Origin: Lycorma delicatula | Taxonomy: Eukaryota > Arthropoda > Insecta > Hemiptera > Fulgoridae | NCBI RefSeq assembly: GCF_047948215.1 | Contig: NC_134460.1 | Location: forward strand, 130,130,824 to 130,194,823 | Reading direction: 5' to 3' | DNA: 64,000 nt | Shown: piece after piece, positions 36,885 through 48,270 of the stretch | How the letters are laid out: the number at the start of each line of letters is the position of its first letter | Position numbering within the stretch: position 1 is the first letter of the stretch | The notes under the pieces: model-generated | The model's input: only the letters and a program-made list of their open reading frames with translations | The model's database searches: none | What the model was told of the DNA's origin: nothing | Program-made: the position numbers and the translations under genes

Positions 36885-37732
36885 TCATCCAACAGGAATT
36901 TTTGGCAACCGTCAGTAGTTACGAAGAACATATTAGAATTTATACTGACGGTTCTAAAACCGAACATGGTGTTGGATGCTCAATATATGTAAATGAAGAA
37001 GGCCACTTTTGGAAACTGCCAGATGTGGCCAGTGTCTACACGGCAGAACTCACTGCAATTCAGCAAGCTCTTCGCTACACTGAACACTATTGCGAAGAGA
37101 GAGTGCTAATATGTTCCGATTCATTAAGTGCACTTGTCTCAATTCGGAACAAGAACATTAAGGATGTTCTAATTGCAAACATCCTGTCCATTTTATACGT
37201 TCTAAAACAACGAGGACAGCGATGCGTATTTGTATGGACTCCGGGGCATGCTGGTATTACAGGTAATGAAATCGCAGACGAAGCTGCCAGAAAGGCAACA
37301 GTCTGCGATGATTTGGATGCATTTCCTGTAAGAGTGGCAGATGTTAAAAACCGTCTAACAAACATAGTAAGAAATAAGTGGAACGCTGAATGGAGAAGTT
37401 TAAATACAAAATTAAACTCAGTAAAAACTTCTCCTTATAAATGGAAAAGCGACTTTAAGTTGACTCGCCGTGAACAAGTAGCGGTGACCAGACTTAGAAT
37501 CGGTCACACGCGATTAACAAATTTATATATGTTAACCGGCGAAGTGAGACCAATGTGCGGTGTTTGTAATAAAACACTGATAATCAAGCATCTAATAGAA
37601 GAGTGCACCATATATAAGGACCTCAGAAAGAGGTTCCGTCTTACAAATAATATTAGTGCTGATTTGGATAATGGAAATGAAGAAAATATAGTTGCATTTT
37701 TACACCCCAGTGGACTTCTTAAAAGTTTATAA
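36815..37732 (+). CDS. LINE ORF2 part 5: RNase H domain and C-terminal zinc finger
   Basis: RNase H degrades the RNA strand of the RNA/DNA hybrid. The four acidic catalytic residues are visible: IYTDGSK (Asp), YTAELTAIQQAL (Glu), CSDSLSAL (Asp) and GNEIADEAA (Asp), along with WTPGHAG. Near the end, CGVCNKTLIIKHLIEEC is a CCHC-type finger often found at the C-terminus of I-type ORF2. Real homology begins near 36870. The stop at 37730-37732 is the natural end. Confidence 0.88.
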   Translation: MALASGKYKFGSLSRRNKKNPAVIIQQEFLATVSSYEEHIRIYTDGSKTEHGVGCSIYVNEEGHFWKLPDVASVYTAELTAIQQALRYTEHYCEERVLICSDSLSALVSIRNKNIKDVLIANILSILYVLKQRGQRCVFVWTPGHAGITGNEIADEAARKATVCDDLDAFPVRVADVKNRLTNIVRNKWNAEWRSLNTKLNSVKTSPYKWKSDFKLTRREQVAVTRLRIGHTRLTNLYMLTGEVRPMCGVCNKTLIIKHLIEECTIYKDLRKRFRLTNNISADLDNGNEENIVAFLHPSGLLKSL

Positions 37733-38393
37733 AATGGAAGTTTAAAGCTGTGGTAAGAGATACTCTAAGCGGTAGTTTTATATATACATATAAGGGAGTC
37801 TCGAACCGTGGCACGTATAGTGACGGGAGGTAGCCCTCTTGCCTAGGCCATTTTGGCTCACCTGCATTCAAGAGCAGTGAGTCGGGGTGTGTCCGATGAT
37901 GGCATGGGGGACCCTCAAGGGTGGATTGAGGGCGCGAGGCTGTGGGTGTACGCCGTGCATGCCTATAGCCTGTTTATAGGAAGGATTCAACTGCCACGGC
38001 ACCCTGGCGCGACTGATATACTGCTCAACGGCGGTTCTGGTCACCCTGAGGGTGCTTAAACAAACTATAAATGAGACTCGTAGAAGAAAGAAAGAAAGAT
38101 ATGGTATTGATAAGCTGAAATTTTAATTTTATGGTCTTTTGAGAACCTATCTCATATTTTAATATTGGGGTCCTTTACACCCCATAAATGTTTGTGATTG
38201 TCCTTGTCTTTTATGTCTTAATGTTTATTGTGAAGTTTGTGTTTTTAAATAAAATGTAAGGTCCCTTTACACCCTTACATATGACGATCCTGATGGAGAT
38301 AATAATTTATTTTAAAGAATGTGATAAGGGCTAATGACCTTAGCAGTCGATGCCCATAAAAATTCAGTTAAAAAAAAAATAAATAAATAATAA
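37733..38393 (+). other. LINE 3' untranslated region and tail
   Basis: GC-rich first half (37800-38060), then an AT-rich half with a pair of GGTCCTTTACACCC-like motifs. The final GCTAATGACCTTAGCAGTCG with ATGCCCATAAA (about 38330-38360) is followed by an A/T-rich tail (AAATAAATAAATAATAAA). The final 50 bases match the tail of SINE B copies 3 and 4. Confidence 0.75.
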
Positions 38394-38491
38394 ATGAATT
38401 TGAAATTTGAAGGTTAAAACTTTTATTTAAATTTTAAATATAAGTTAAATTAAATACAAAATTTTATAAAAAATAAAAGGACACATGCTAT

Positions 38492-39243
38492 TACTTCCTT
38501 GTACGAAGTAAAGGAAGTATTGTGATCGCGAAAAATTTTCGTTTTCAGATTTCAACGGAAATATCCATTTTGACTACTTTCGGCGTGACGTCTGTTCGTA
38601 CGTATGTATATATGATATTGTCATTTAGTTTATAAATTTGTCGTCATCATGTAATTATGCTTTTCATTATAAAGGTAGTATGTATGTACGGACGTATTTA
38701 TGTCGCATAACTCAAAAACGATTAGCTGTAGGATGTTGAAATTTTGGATTTAGGATTGTTGTAACATCTAGTTGTGCACCTCCCCTTTTTGATTGTAATC
38801 GACTGAACCAAAAGTGCCCAAAAAAGACCAAAATCCAAAGCAATTTAGATTTTGAACTTTTTCTTAACTGCAGTAATAAACTCCCATTGAGAGCTTTACA
38901 GCGATATACCGTAAGTGGTACTTATTTCATTGGTTCCAGAGTTATAGCCAAATTAAATTTTAATTAATGAAATATTTGAATCTTAGAAACGGAAGGCACA
39001 TCGGTTCGAATCAGACTTAATCTCTTTTAACTTTTTTTTTTAATTTAAATGTATTGATTTATTAATTATTAACTTTTGATTGTGTAAAAAAAATTACGAT
39101 AAATAATAATTCAATAATAATAAAATATTTATGAAAAAATATCAGAAGTTATTAATGAAATAAAATTTTATGTACTTTTCATTAAAAAAAAAAAAAAGTG
39201 TTTATGCCATTTAATAGGCGTAAAGGAAGTCATGTGGTGTCCA
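38492..39243 (+). mobile_element. ACTTCC-repeat, copy 5
   Basis: It starts TACTTCCTTGTACGAAGTAA and ends GGCGTAAAGGAAGTCATGTG. The box-B-like GCACATCGGTTCGAATCAGA reads forward at about 38996-39015. An extra ~60 bases (38617-38676) interrupt the ACGTATGTA tract and match sequence at 39409-39468 outside the element. The flanks also share a direct repeat (AAATAAAAGGACACAT at both 38472-38487 and 39314-39329). Confidence 0.75.
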
Positions 39244-39468
39244 ATTTAATTTTTTAAATTTTTAATTAAGTTAAAATTTAAATTAAGCTAAATTAACTAT
39301 AACATTTTATAACAAATAAAAGGACACATAAGTTACTGATTTATTGTTTTAATTTACAATATAAATATGTATGAGTGTATAAAATTACACAACATTTTTT
39401 GTAGAAGGACATGGTCATTTACTTTATAAATTTGTCGTCATCAAGTAATTATGTTTTTCATTATAAAG
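38617..39468. repeat. Pair of ~60-bp direct repeats
   Basis: Units at 38617-38676 (inside ACTTCC-repeat copy 5) and 39409-39468 (outside it) share TTTATAAATTTGTCGTCATC followed by TAATTATG and TTTTCATTATAAAGGTAGTA, with few differences. Confidence 0.75.
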
Positions 39469-39469
39469 G

Positions 39470-40485
39470 TAGTAAATATAAATATAAGGGGTAGAACAGC
39501 TTTCAGTTACCTTATAAATGTAGCTAATTATACACCTTTAATGCTGAATAAGCTTTATGTTATAAATGGTTGTAAAATAGCATTTAGATCAGTCTTCGGG
39601 CTGATGAACAGCTCATAAAATGCAATATAATTACATACAACGTTGTCAACACGAAATACATGTATTATCTGTTTTATGCATTAATTATTTAAAATAAGCA
39701 TTCATAAAAAATTAAAGAATCTAAATGTGGGAAAAGAATGAATGAATGAAACTCAATAGTATTTCTCAAATTGATTATAAATATATTATAGTTATTAATG
39801 AAAATATAAATATTCATGTGACTGCGAGTGAATTAATTTAAAATTCAATTAAAATGAATGGTAAGTACTAATAAATTAAACCACTTTAAGTAGTTGTAGA
39901 GAAGATAAAAGTGAAAAATTTATGCTTTTTGTAGTATCTAACGGAAATTATAATGTTTTATTAAGTTGCTGTAAAAATAATTATTTTTTTTTAGAGATAA
40001 AAAAAAAATTGTAATAAAAAACAAAGAAAGAATTAAAAAAATAAATGAATAAACAACAGCAAAAATATACATTGTAATTCATTACATTTATTTTTAGAAG
40101 TGATGTAAACCAGCATATTAGGAATAGGTTAGAAAAACCTCCTTAACCAATAAGACTTCTTTCTGTATGTTTTCCGATGCAACCAGCCTTAAAGCGATAA
40201 GTAGAATAAAAATAATTTTATAAATAAACAGTTTAATTTATATTCCATATTGATAATATAAACATTTTAATATTGCGTGGTATGTTAATATGGAAAATAA
40301 TTCCGATACTGCATATTAATTAAATATTAATAGGATGCGCAATTCTAAGCATTCCATTGATCTCAAGGACACTGTTCACCAATAACGACCAAAGAGTTTG
40401 TTTATATCAGTTCCATTCATATGTGGGTTAGACATAAATAAAAAAATAAACTATATACGTTCACTCGTCATGATAAATGTTGAAC
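39470..40485. other. AT-rich spacer, no gene seen
   Basis: A segment with AGTCTTCGGGCTGATGAAC near 39591-39609 may belong to an old repeat. Otherwise no feature was recognised. Confidence 0.5.
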
Positions 40486-40491
40486 GAATGA

Positions 40492-40731
40492 ATGCTAGTC
40501 ATTTATGATCGTTATATTTCTTTTCAATTTCTACAATGTTCATCATTCTTCTCATTCAATCGTTCATTCTTCTTCAAACGTGTTAAAGGAAGAAAAACTA
40601 ACATTTTAGAATATCTAGAAATTTTAGATTACAAAGTAGCAAGCAATAAAACAATCATAAATGAACAGATCAATAACCAAGCGAATGTCCTATTCAAGAA
40701 TCTCAATTTCTTGAAAAGAAGAAATACATAA
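40492..40731 (+). pseudogene. Possible C-terminal fragment of a Penelope-like element
   Basis: The last ~45 codons read KGRKTNILEYLEILDY and INEQINNQANVLFKNL. This resembles the tail after the GIY-YIG nuclease of insect Penelope-type proteins, where a K-G-x-x-x-N-x-L-E-x-L-E-I pattern is followed by N-x-Q. The first ~30 codons are not clearly homologous. No other part of such an element is nearby. This is a weak call based on remembered patterns; it could be a chance open frame. Confidence 0.3.
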
Positions 40732-40739
40732 ATAAAATT

Positions 40740-41345
40740 AAAAGATAAGTATAACCATTAATACCAAATAGTCAAGAAAGCCAGACAAGGCATGACTCAA
40801 ACATAGGGAGGGGCGTTGACTAAACGCTATATAAAGATTAACAGATATTTTAAACTACCAGTACAATAAGTAAGGAGTGGTTTCGAATCGTTCTTTCTCA
40901 ACAAGTGATGAAAGAATGAAGCTAAGAAAAGTAAGCAGTACTCAAAATAGAAAATTAAATTTCATTCTTAAAACGTTTGAAGAAACAATACTATGTTTTT
41001 ACAATTTCTTTTTAACCTAATTTGAATTTTCTAACTTGTAAATCACAAAAATGTGAATAAGTAAAAAGAAAAATACTTTATTATTACTATTATTATTTTA
41101 AAAATAATATTAATAATCTGTGATGAGGTAGGTTCATAAACTTTAAAAGTTTAATTTACTCATCCTTCAGAAGTTTTAATTGTGGTAAATGTAATAAATT
41201 TAAAATGAAAGATTTTGGCGTAGAAAATTTTAACCATTAAATTTTATTCATAATCAAAAAGTACTCCATACAAAAAAGAAATTAGTTTAAAAATTTGTTA
41301 AAGACTATAACATTATGAACAAATAAATAATAATTTTTTTTTTTT
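40740..41345. other. AT-rich spacer, no gene seen
   Basis: The segment 40780-40900 is slightly less AT-rich and might belong to the element fragment on its left. No other feature. Confidence 0.5.
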
Positions 41346-41348
41346 TAT

Positions 41349-41640
41349 CTACCAGGTTGGTTTATTGGTAAACTCGTCGTAAATCAGTTGATTTCGAAGT
41401 CGAAGTTCTCAGGTTCAAATCCTGATAAAGGTCAAATCCGAATAACTTTTATTCGGATTTGAATAATAGTTCGTGGCTACCGGCGTTCTTTGGTGGTTAG
41501 GTTTTAATTAACCAGACGTCTCAGAACTAGTCCGCCTGAGTTTGTTCTACAAATATACCAATACAGCTAAATTAAACTGATAAGTCGCTAATGACTTTAT
41601 TTGTTGATGCAACTATAAATAAAAGTATTAAAAAAAAAAA
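41349..41640 (+). mobile_element. tRNA-derived SINE, family B, copy 3 (tail type 2)
   Basis: Head: TACCAGGTTGGTTTATTGGT, AAATCAGTTGATTTCGAAGT and box B AGGTTCAAATCC. Body: GGCGTTCTTTGGTGGTTAGG and CAATTAACCA-like TTAATTAACCAGACGTCTCA. The tail differs from copies 1 and 2: GTCGCTAATGACTTTATTTG and TTGATGCAACTATAAAT, then an A run. That tail matches the 3' end of the LINE at 33-38 kb, which suggests which machinery moved it. Confidence 0.8.
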
Positions 41641-43385
41641 TTTAAATGTAATAAAATAAAACTGAATAATGTTTTAAAACTTCCTTCAAAAACTTTTCTC
41701 ATAAAAACAATTTTTAAAAATGATTAGACTGATATATAAATTATTAGGACCAATTAATTAAATAATTATACAATTATTTTAAACTTACAGTAATTTTGAT
41801 CAACCGTTTGGTAAATAAAAATGCTTATTACAGTAACAACATATAATTATACAGATTTACGATACTTTTATTGTCATAATTATCTTAAAATTAGTTTTTA
41901 CAAAATAATAAAGAATTATAATAAAATTTATTATAAAAAACAAAAATGTAAATATAACACATCATTTGCCAAGAAAACACCTGCTTCTTTAATAATAAAT
42001 AACCTTGTTATTGACATTGATATAAACTACTTTTTTATATCAAGTAACTGAACATTTTATAGATGCAATTAGATTATACTGTACAATATAGAGCACGCAA
42101 CACGTGCTTGCATTCTGTAGTGTAGACTGCATATTGCATTAAAAAAAAAAAAAAAAAACAGAAAAATATCGAATGAATTGCTAATAAACACTGAAACGTA
42201 TTTATTTACTTCAACAAACATTTATTTATCAGCAGAAGGTATTTTTATAACAATAATATTACTCGTATTATAATTAAACATTTTAACATTTAAATGGAAT
42301 TTTTAATCACTAGGCGGTTCATACGGCATTGGGAAATAAATCATTCCATATATCTCAAGAGCATGAGCTGGGGAAAATGCAAGTTTTCATTAAAATTAGC
42401 ACTTTACTCTTAAGTAATTTTCTTTTAACTGTATTTAAAAAAAATGTATTTCTTTTTTTTCGATTTTTTAATGAATAACCCGGGAAGTAATAATATCCAA
42501 ATAAGCTATAGAGTTCAAACCCGATATACCAATACATTTAAAATAATCGTCTAATTTTGGAATAAATATGTATAAAGGACATCCATAAAAATACAAAAAA
42601 TAAATTTTGGAAGCAGTAGGATAAGGAGGAAAGAAAAAAGTGGATTGTAAAGGGATCCCAAAATGAAAGAATTTATAAAATTGAAAAGGGTTGTAAATTA
42701 GAAAACTTTACAATAAACAAGTTACAATTTATGTACATTAATCGCAATTAATTGAAGAGGATGTTGTAAGGACCTCGTCCAAAAATGAAGAATAAAATGA
42801 AATGTACGTGATATATAGAATTGGAAAAAGATTTATAATTTCGCAATGGAACAGAACGAAAGTGTTTCAGGGAGTGCATTATCTCCCTCTTTATCGTAGT
42901 GCCTAGACATTTATCCTTTGCTGCTGGCTGATTCTTATTTAATGATAGTTATGACTGTTACGACAAATATTTAAATTTAATTAGACGGATGGTATGATTG
43001 CGTTCCGATCCTTTTCTAGATCGTAGCTCTTAAAATTAATGGCTTGAATCTGGAAAGTTAAAAGTGTTACCTCGTAGGCAAAAAAAAGCCTCCTAAGCTA
43101 TAAAAAGCCTCCTAGGCTTTTGATAGCCTTTTCAGTGCTAGACCTTTGATAGTTTAGCAGGAATGCTCTTGGTGCGGGGCTGTAGGTTTGAGAAAGTGAT
43201 TATAGACTCTCTTTGAGGAGAGAGATATGTGGGATGGCTGAAGACGGTTAACTGCTCCTCAGCTAAAGAGAATGGGTGTAATAATTTCGATTTATGATTA
43301 CATAAAATCAACCCAGTCAGGTAGTTTACTTAAAACTCCAACACAGTATCGCGTGAAATATATATATATATATATATATTTTTAA
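41641..43385. other. AT-rich DNA with an unassigned less AT-rich block
   Basis: A 76-codon open frame at 41821-42051 is low complexity and probably chance. The block 42600-43330 is less AT-rich and holds a hairpin-forming pair AAAAAAAGCCTCCTAAGC / GCCTCCTAGGCTTTT near 43081-43121. It may be part of an old retroelement, but no domain is recognisable. A (TA)n run lies at 43359-43379. Confidence 0.4.
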
Positions 43386-43387
43386 TA

Positions 43388-43445
43388 TCCTTGGTTCGAA
43401 CACAGGTCAGGCATAGTATTTTTCATACGCTAAAAGTTTCTATTC
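43388..43445 (+). repeat. 5'-truncated SINE A fragment
   Basis: Begins at box B (TTGGTTCGAACACAGGTCAG) and continues with GCATAGTATTTTTCATACGC, as in the SINE A copies at 7975 and 13346. It directly follows a (TA)n microsatellite. Confidence 0.6.
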
Positions 43446-45708
43446 TCATAGAGAAAAATGACCGAAACAGACGTTGCCCGTGATCTCAAAAAATGTTTTT
43501 TTTTTTAAATATTATTCAATAAATTTATTATATTTGTATTGTAAAATTTTTATATTGTGGTATAACAGCATGTTTTTAAACAAGAAATAAAATGAATACA
43601 TGCCTCCTAGACGAAGTTAGTTCACCGATTCTCAGCCATTTTCACTAAATTAGAATCAAGAATTTCAGTTTAAATGAACACTGTTTGTGTTCGATAATTT
43701 TCAAAATAAATTTCTTTTATAAAAATATGTTTCTGCTAAGTAAACGTCCTTCCCAAGACTAGCATTACTTTTGAGCAAATGAGCAACTAATATTCTGATC
43801 ACATAAACCCAATATTTGTAAATTTAAAAAAAAAACAAAAAAAACATTTAATTACTCTTTAATATGTTTACATTTAAAAGGAATTTCCTGGAGTTTTAAA
43901 TAAATTTAATTGAAAACCTATTAATAAATTAAATTATTATAAATTAATTTAATTAATTATTATAAATTTAATTAAATTATTAATAAACTGATATGTTTAT
44001 ATGACTTCAAACAAAGTTTTAAAAATGTTTTTCAATAATTATTTTTACATTTTCATAGAGATTTGATATTGAAAAGCATTTAAAAAATAAATATTTTTTA
44101 ATTTTATGTTAAGTTACAATGCACATTCAAAATATTGTTTTTATTAAACTAATGAATTTGGTATAAATAAAAATGTTGTATCATATTAAAAAAATAAAAA
44201 CCGAAGTACAAAATTATTAAGAATTACTCATCTCTACGTATGTCAAAAACTATTTAAAACAATGATACTAATTACTTTTTTTAATTAATACTCTTCAAGG
44301 TAATTTAGGTAAATATTTACTGATGTTATATATTTATTTATAAGGATTAAAAATGAAAATGTATAATAAATCGTACGATATGAAAGACAGAATTATTATA
44401 TGAAAAAAATAGGTTAAATACTAAAGAGTAAAGTAAGAACAAGCTGTATGATTTACAAATATATAATCAAAACAAAATTACGATACTTGTTAGGATTTCA
44501 TTATTAAGGGTAAACCAGCTGTATGGATTTATTATAATCCCAATCTTTTGTGATTCAGCTATTTCTGATAATTGAAGTTTCATTGTGTTTAAGCCAGACT
44601 ATGATCTTTTTAACCCAAATTCACTAGCTAGTTGTTAATATTCTATATACGAGTAAATTGTAATTTAATATACATTTATTGTTCAGTCCGATAGAACTGA
44701 TGTATTCTTTTTTAAATGTAGACTATTCAAGAATAAATTTTCTTTTATTGTGTAGATGTTATACGAGTAGGTCAAATTTATGTTGCGAAAAAGAATTAAT
44801 TTAACAAAAGATTATTTTTTAGCGTGTCTCTTCCGTAGTCGTTAATGAGATTACAATCACTATTATAACCTAGCATCGGCGTAATGGAGCCTATTATATA
44901 ACAAGTTTCAATTTTATAGGAATTAAACGCTTTGGAATTAAGCAAAAATTTTTTTACGAAGTATATAAAATTGCACAGGTTGGTCTGTATAAAGAAAAAA
45001 ATTAAAATACAATATCTGCATAATTCAGTCGTATTAAGCATATTACAATGGATTGTTACAATAATCTTATAACATAAATTATACATCTATTAAGAATTAT
45101 AATAGTTTTAAATTATGTAATAAACTACTTACCGTTCAGTGATCAGGAATAAAATTACATAAAATCTTAATCTTACCACAAGATATATATTTAAAATTAG
45201 GCTTGTTTTTATTAGAAATTTCAAAGTAAAATAATGACGTGTTTTTAACTCCAGATATGAATTCATGCACCGTAAATTTCTACCCAAGAGATAAAATGCG
45301 ATATCATTATTCCAAATTTAGAAAGTGTTGTAATTATATATATAAAAATGAAATGACTAAAATAAAACCAAAGATTTTAGTAATAATAAAAAAAAAATGT
45401 TTAAATTAAAAAAATTTATACAAAATAAAACTTAATATTTAATACTAGAAGACAAATAATATAAAATAAATTGTAAAAAATATATGAATGTAATAATATT
45501 TAAAATTGAAAAATTAAAGCTCTGAAAATATACTCTTTAAAAAATACAAATCCGTATTTAAATTCAAATCTATAACATAAAATTTAATAGTTATAACGAG
45601 CATGTAGACATGATACGTTATACATAAAATAATTTTAAGATAAAATATATCGACTGCATTAAAAATTCAGAAAACAATAAACTAAATTCATCTAGCATGG
45701 CTAATAAA
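43446..45708. other. Long AT-rich stretch, no gene seen
   Basis: Very AT-rich with many TTAATTAA-like runs. A 96-codon minus-strand open frame at 44796-45086 has no recognised domain and looks like chance. Confidence 0.55.
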
Positions 45709-45711
45709 TTA

Positions 45712-45975
45712 CATTTTTTTTCATTCCTTTTCTCCATCGATTTCCCCACCCTTTGGAGCCGGATTCGCGAGCAAGCATAAGTTCAGCTCCAAGGGGTACC
45801 ATCGCCTCAAACTACCTCGAAAGGGCGCAAGGCCTCGCCCAGGCAGCCGGAACTCGGTCTTCCTTACTTGTCTGCCTCAAATGACGGGATCCCAAAGGGT
45901 TCCCCTCACCGGGACTCCGGACTTAACGCCTCGCCTCTAACGAGGAACCTCAAAGGTATTCCCCCGTCATATTAT
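45712..45975 (-). repeat. GC-rich block, possible LINE 3' tail
   Basis: On the minus strand this GC-rich block runs from TGACGGGGGAATACC to a short A run (GAATGAAAAAAAATG). That polarity fits the 3' untranslated end of a non-LTR retrotransposon. It shares style and a CGAATCCGG motif with 2868-3085. No coding part is attached. Confidence 0.4.
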
Positions 45976-46164
45976 TGATTAAATAAGTTTAACAGCACTA
46001 AAATATGTAAATAAAAGGAAAAGCATAAATAGTTGAGTAATATTTTATAGTAAAAAATATTCATTTAATGGAATAGTAAAACAAAAAAAAATTGGTTCAC
46101 GAAGTGAAAATGATGTTAAAATAAAATAAGGCAAGATTCCTTTCTGGACGTCTAAAACACAGAT

Positions 46165-46199
<35 letters not shown>

Positions 46200-47600
46200 A
46201 AAATGGGAAATGGTAAATAAAAATGGCATGTATGTTCATTGAAATATTTTGATTTTACATTTTTAAATGATTTTTTTTCTTTTTACTTAATATTTATTTA
46301 AGACCTAAAATGTGAATGTTCAAATTATTTTTACTGTACATTCCATTTGTGCTAGTGTTATATGTTTGGAAAACATATAACAACATAACAAACATATAAC
46401 TTTAGCAACACCCTATTTTATTCGCATTCGGTCGTATTAAAAATATTTTAATACAACAATAATAAAAGAAACACAAATTGACTTCAGTTATTTAATTCTT
46501 TGGTGTTTAATGACATTTTTTTCCTGATTTAAATTTTTTGCAAGAACAAACAAGGCATGTAGTTTTTAATGCGCAAGTTATAGCTTTATAACTTGTTGTA
46601 ATTGATCTAATTCTTTGAATTCTTTTAAATGTAAAAATGGGCATGGCTGTTACGTTGTAACGTAGTAAATATAAATACTTGACAAACGTACGTTATTCAT
46701 GTTGTTATATTTATAATTATTATAGGTAATACGTTTTTAACCAAGGTTATGAATATTATGTAGTTAAGAATATTTAAATAACGTGTTAAAGAAGATTTAA
46801 TTTTGGCAAATATTTAAATATACTCGTAAATCAATATAAATAATTGCTCTCAACTAATGAATGTAATTAAATCACATAAGAAGTGGTACGACCTTTTTAT
46901 GAAACTATATCGATTTATAATAAGCAGTTCTATCATATTATTTTCTTAATGATATATGAAATTAAAAAAAAGACCTCCAAGGAAAAAAAAGTCAAGTTTA
47001 TTTAGATGAATATTTAGAAGTTGTAACATCTATTAAAAAGAATTTCTAAGGAACAAACAGCAGGAAAAACCACTATTGGTTATCAAAGTACGCTTCAATA
47101 TTAATAATCAGTATGAATGTATAATTTAAAAGAGAAAAGGAGATAGCAAAGTATGAAAAATTGTATGAAAATAATCCGTGGATTTTTCATGCATCAGAGT
47201 TTAGAAAGTGCAATCTCCAGGTTGAATTACTAATTTACTTTGTTTTATGTTACTTTTATTGTTTTTTTTACATTTTTCTCATAATTTTTATTTTAGTAAC
47301 ATTAGTTTTTCGTTCTTATTTCTTGATATAATTTGTTTAATAGTTTTAACAATAGTTAATTAATAATGATTTATTATTTATAATTAATTTTCACTGGATG
47401 AAGGCATTATGTACAAGCATATTATAATTATAAACATATTATTTCATCTTGGAGCCATGAATTCTACGATAATGTATATTATTTTATCAGAAAATCAACA
47501 TGATTGTATTGTTACATAAAATCAACCATGTAAGAATCAATTTATTCATCGACATTGATGAAAATAGATAGATAAATTACTCATAGTACAACCGTGTGTT
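45976..47600. other. AT-rich spacer with a (CA)n microsatellite
   Basis: A pure (CA)16 run is at 46167-46198. A small duplication around AACATATAAC lies near 46370-46400. No gene seen. Confidence 0.55.
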
Positions 47601-48270
47601 GATTGTTAAAATTCCTACCGTAATCTTTCCAAAAGCATATGAATACACCTCATGCCAAACCACAAAATGTATTTTTTTTGGTTCCGTAATGGAAGTTTAT
47701 AAGTAGACAATCTGAAACTATTTGGATAAAGTTAAAAATAACAAGATCCAAATAGCGCCCATACTGATAAATAATTCATTCTTAACCCCCCATTCTGGAA
47801 GGGGGGTTACACGCCCAACTCACACACTCATACGTCATAGTGCAATCGCATCATAATAGGAATATGATGTGTTTTTGTGATATTCCTATTATGATGCGAT
47901 TGCACTATGACGAACGAGTGTGTGAGTGAGCGTGTAACTCCCCTCCAGAAGGAATGCTTCGCTAGCAGTTCCAGGAAAGGTGGTAGCCAGGGGTGGTGGT
48001 TTAGTCGGTAGTGCGCATATTAATATCTTGCGGCACCTGTTAGCGAGTCGACACTGCTTAGGCGTCCGTAAATGGGATTTTCCACCTCTTCAACAACAAA
48101 AAAAGTAAGAATTAATTATTTATCTGCATGGACGCTATTTGGATCTTGTTATTTTTAACTTCATCCAAATAGTTTCAAATTGTCTACTCATAAACTTCCA
48201 TCACGGCACCAAAAAAAAATACAGTTTCGGCATGATTTTTGGAAAGATTACGATAAGAATTTTAACCATC
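47601..48270. mobile_element. Nested palindromic (foldback) element
   Basis: The outer arms 47601-47784 and 48106-48270 are imperfect inverted repeats: GATTGTTAAAATTC against GAATTTTAACCATC at the tips, and AAAATAACAAGATCCAAATA against TATTTGGATCTTGTTATTTT further in. Inside the left half lies a second, stronger palindrome with arms 47789-47865 and 47880-47955 (GTGCAATCGCATCATAATAG and its exact complement), and a loop of about 14 bases. The segment 47985-48085 between the inner palindrome and the right arm is single copy here. No protein is encoded. Confidence 0.75.

Larger units (their letters stand above)
34076..37732 (+). pseudogene. LINE ORF2 polyprotein (endonuclease, RT, RNase H), with four frameshifts and one stop
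   Basis: Homology starts near 34076 (a reading like VQWNIN), but a TGA at 34097-34099 stands where family members have a glycine, and a TAG lies shortly before it, so no intact start is visible. The reading then passes through frames 2, 3, 2, 3, 2. The changes occur near 35222 (one extra base), at the A run 35614-35617 (one A short), the A run 36171-36177 (one A extra) and the A run 36866-36870 (one A short). Allowing for these, every domain is present in order, and the key residues of all three enzymes are kept. ORF2 would nick the target, copy the RNA by target-primed reverse transcription and remove RNA from the hybrid. As given it cannot make one protein. Confidence 0.88.
33205..38393 (+). 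mobile_element. 5'-truncated I-type non-LTR retrotransposon (~5.2 kb)
   Basis: Order: C-terminal part of ORF1 with a zinc knuckle, ORF2 with APE endonuclease, reverse transcriptase, RNase H and terminal zinc finger, then a ~660-base 3' untranslated region ending in an A-rich tail. RNase H downstream of the RT domain places it in the I superfamily (I, Nimb, Outcast-like) and not with jockey or CR1. The 5' end is missing, as is usual when reverse transcription stops early. The catalytic motifs are all present, and the damage is limited to single-base changes, so this insertion is young compared with the other relics here. No clear target duplication was found. Confidence 0.9.

Noticed and set aside
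44796..45086. 96-codon minus-strand open frame
   Set aside because: AT-rich with no recognisable domain, signal peptide or splice context; probably chance.
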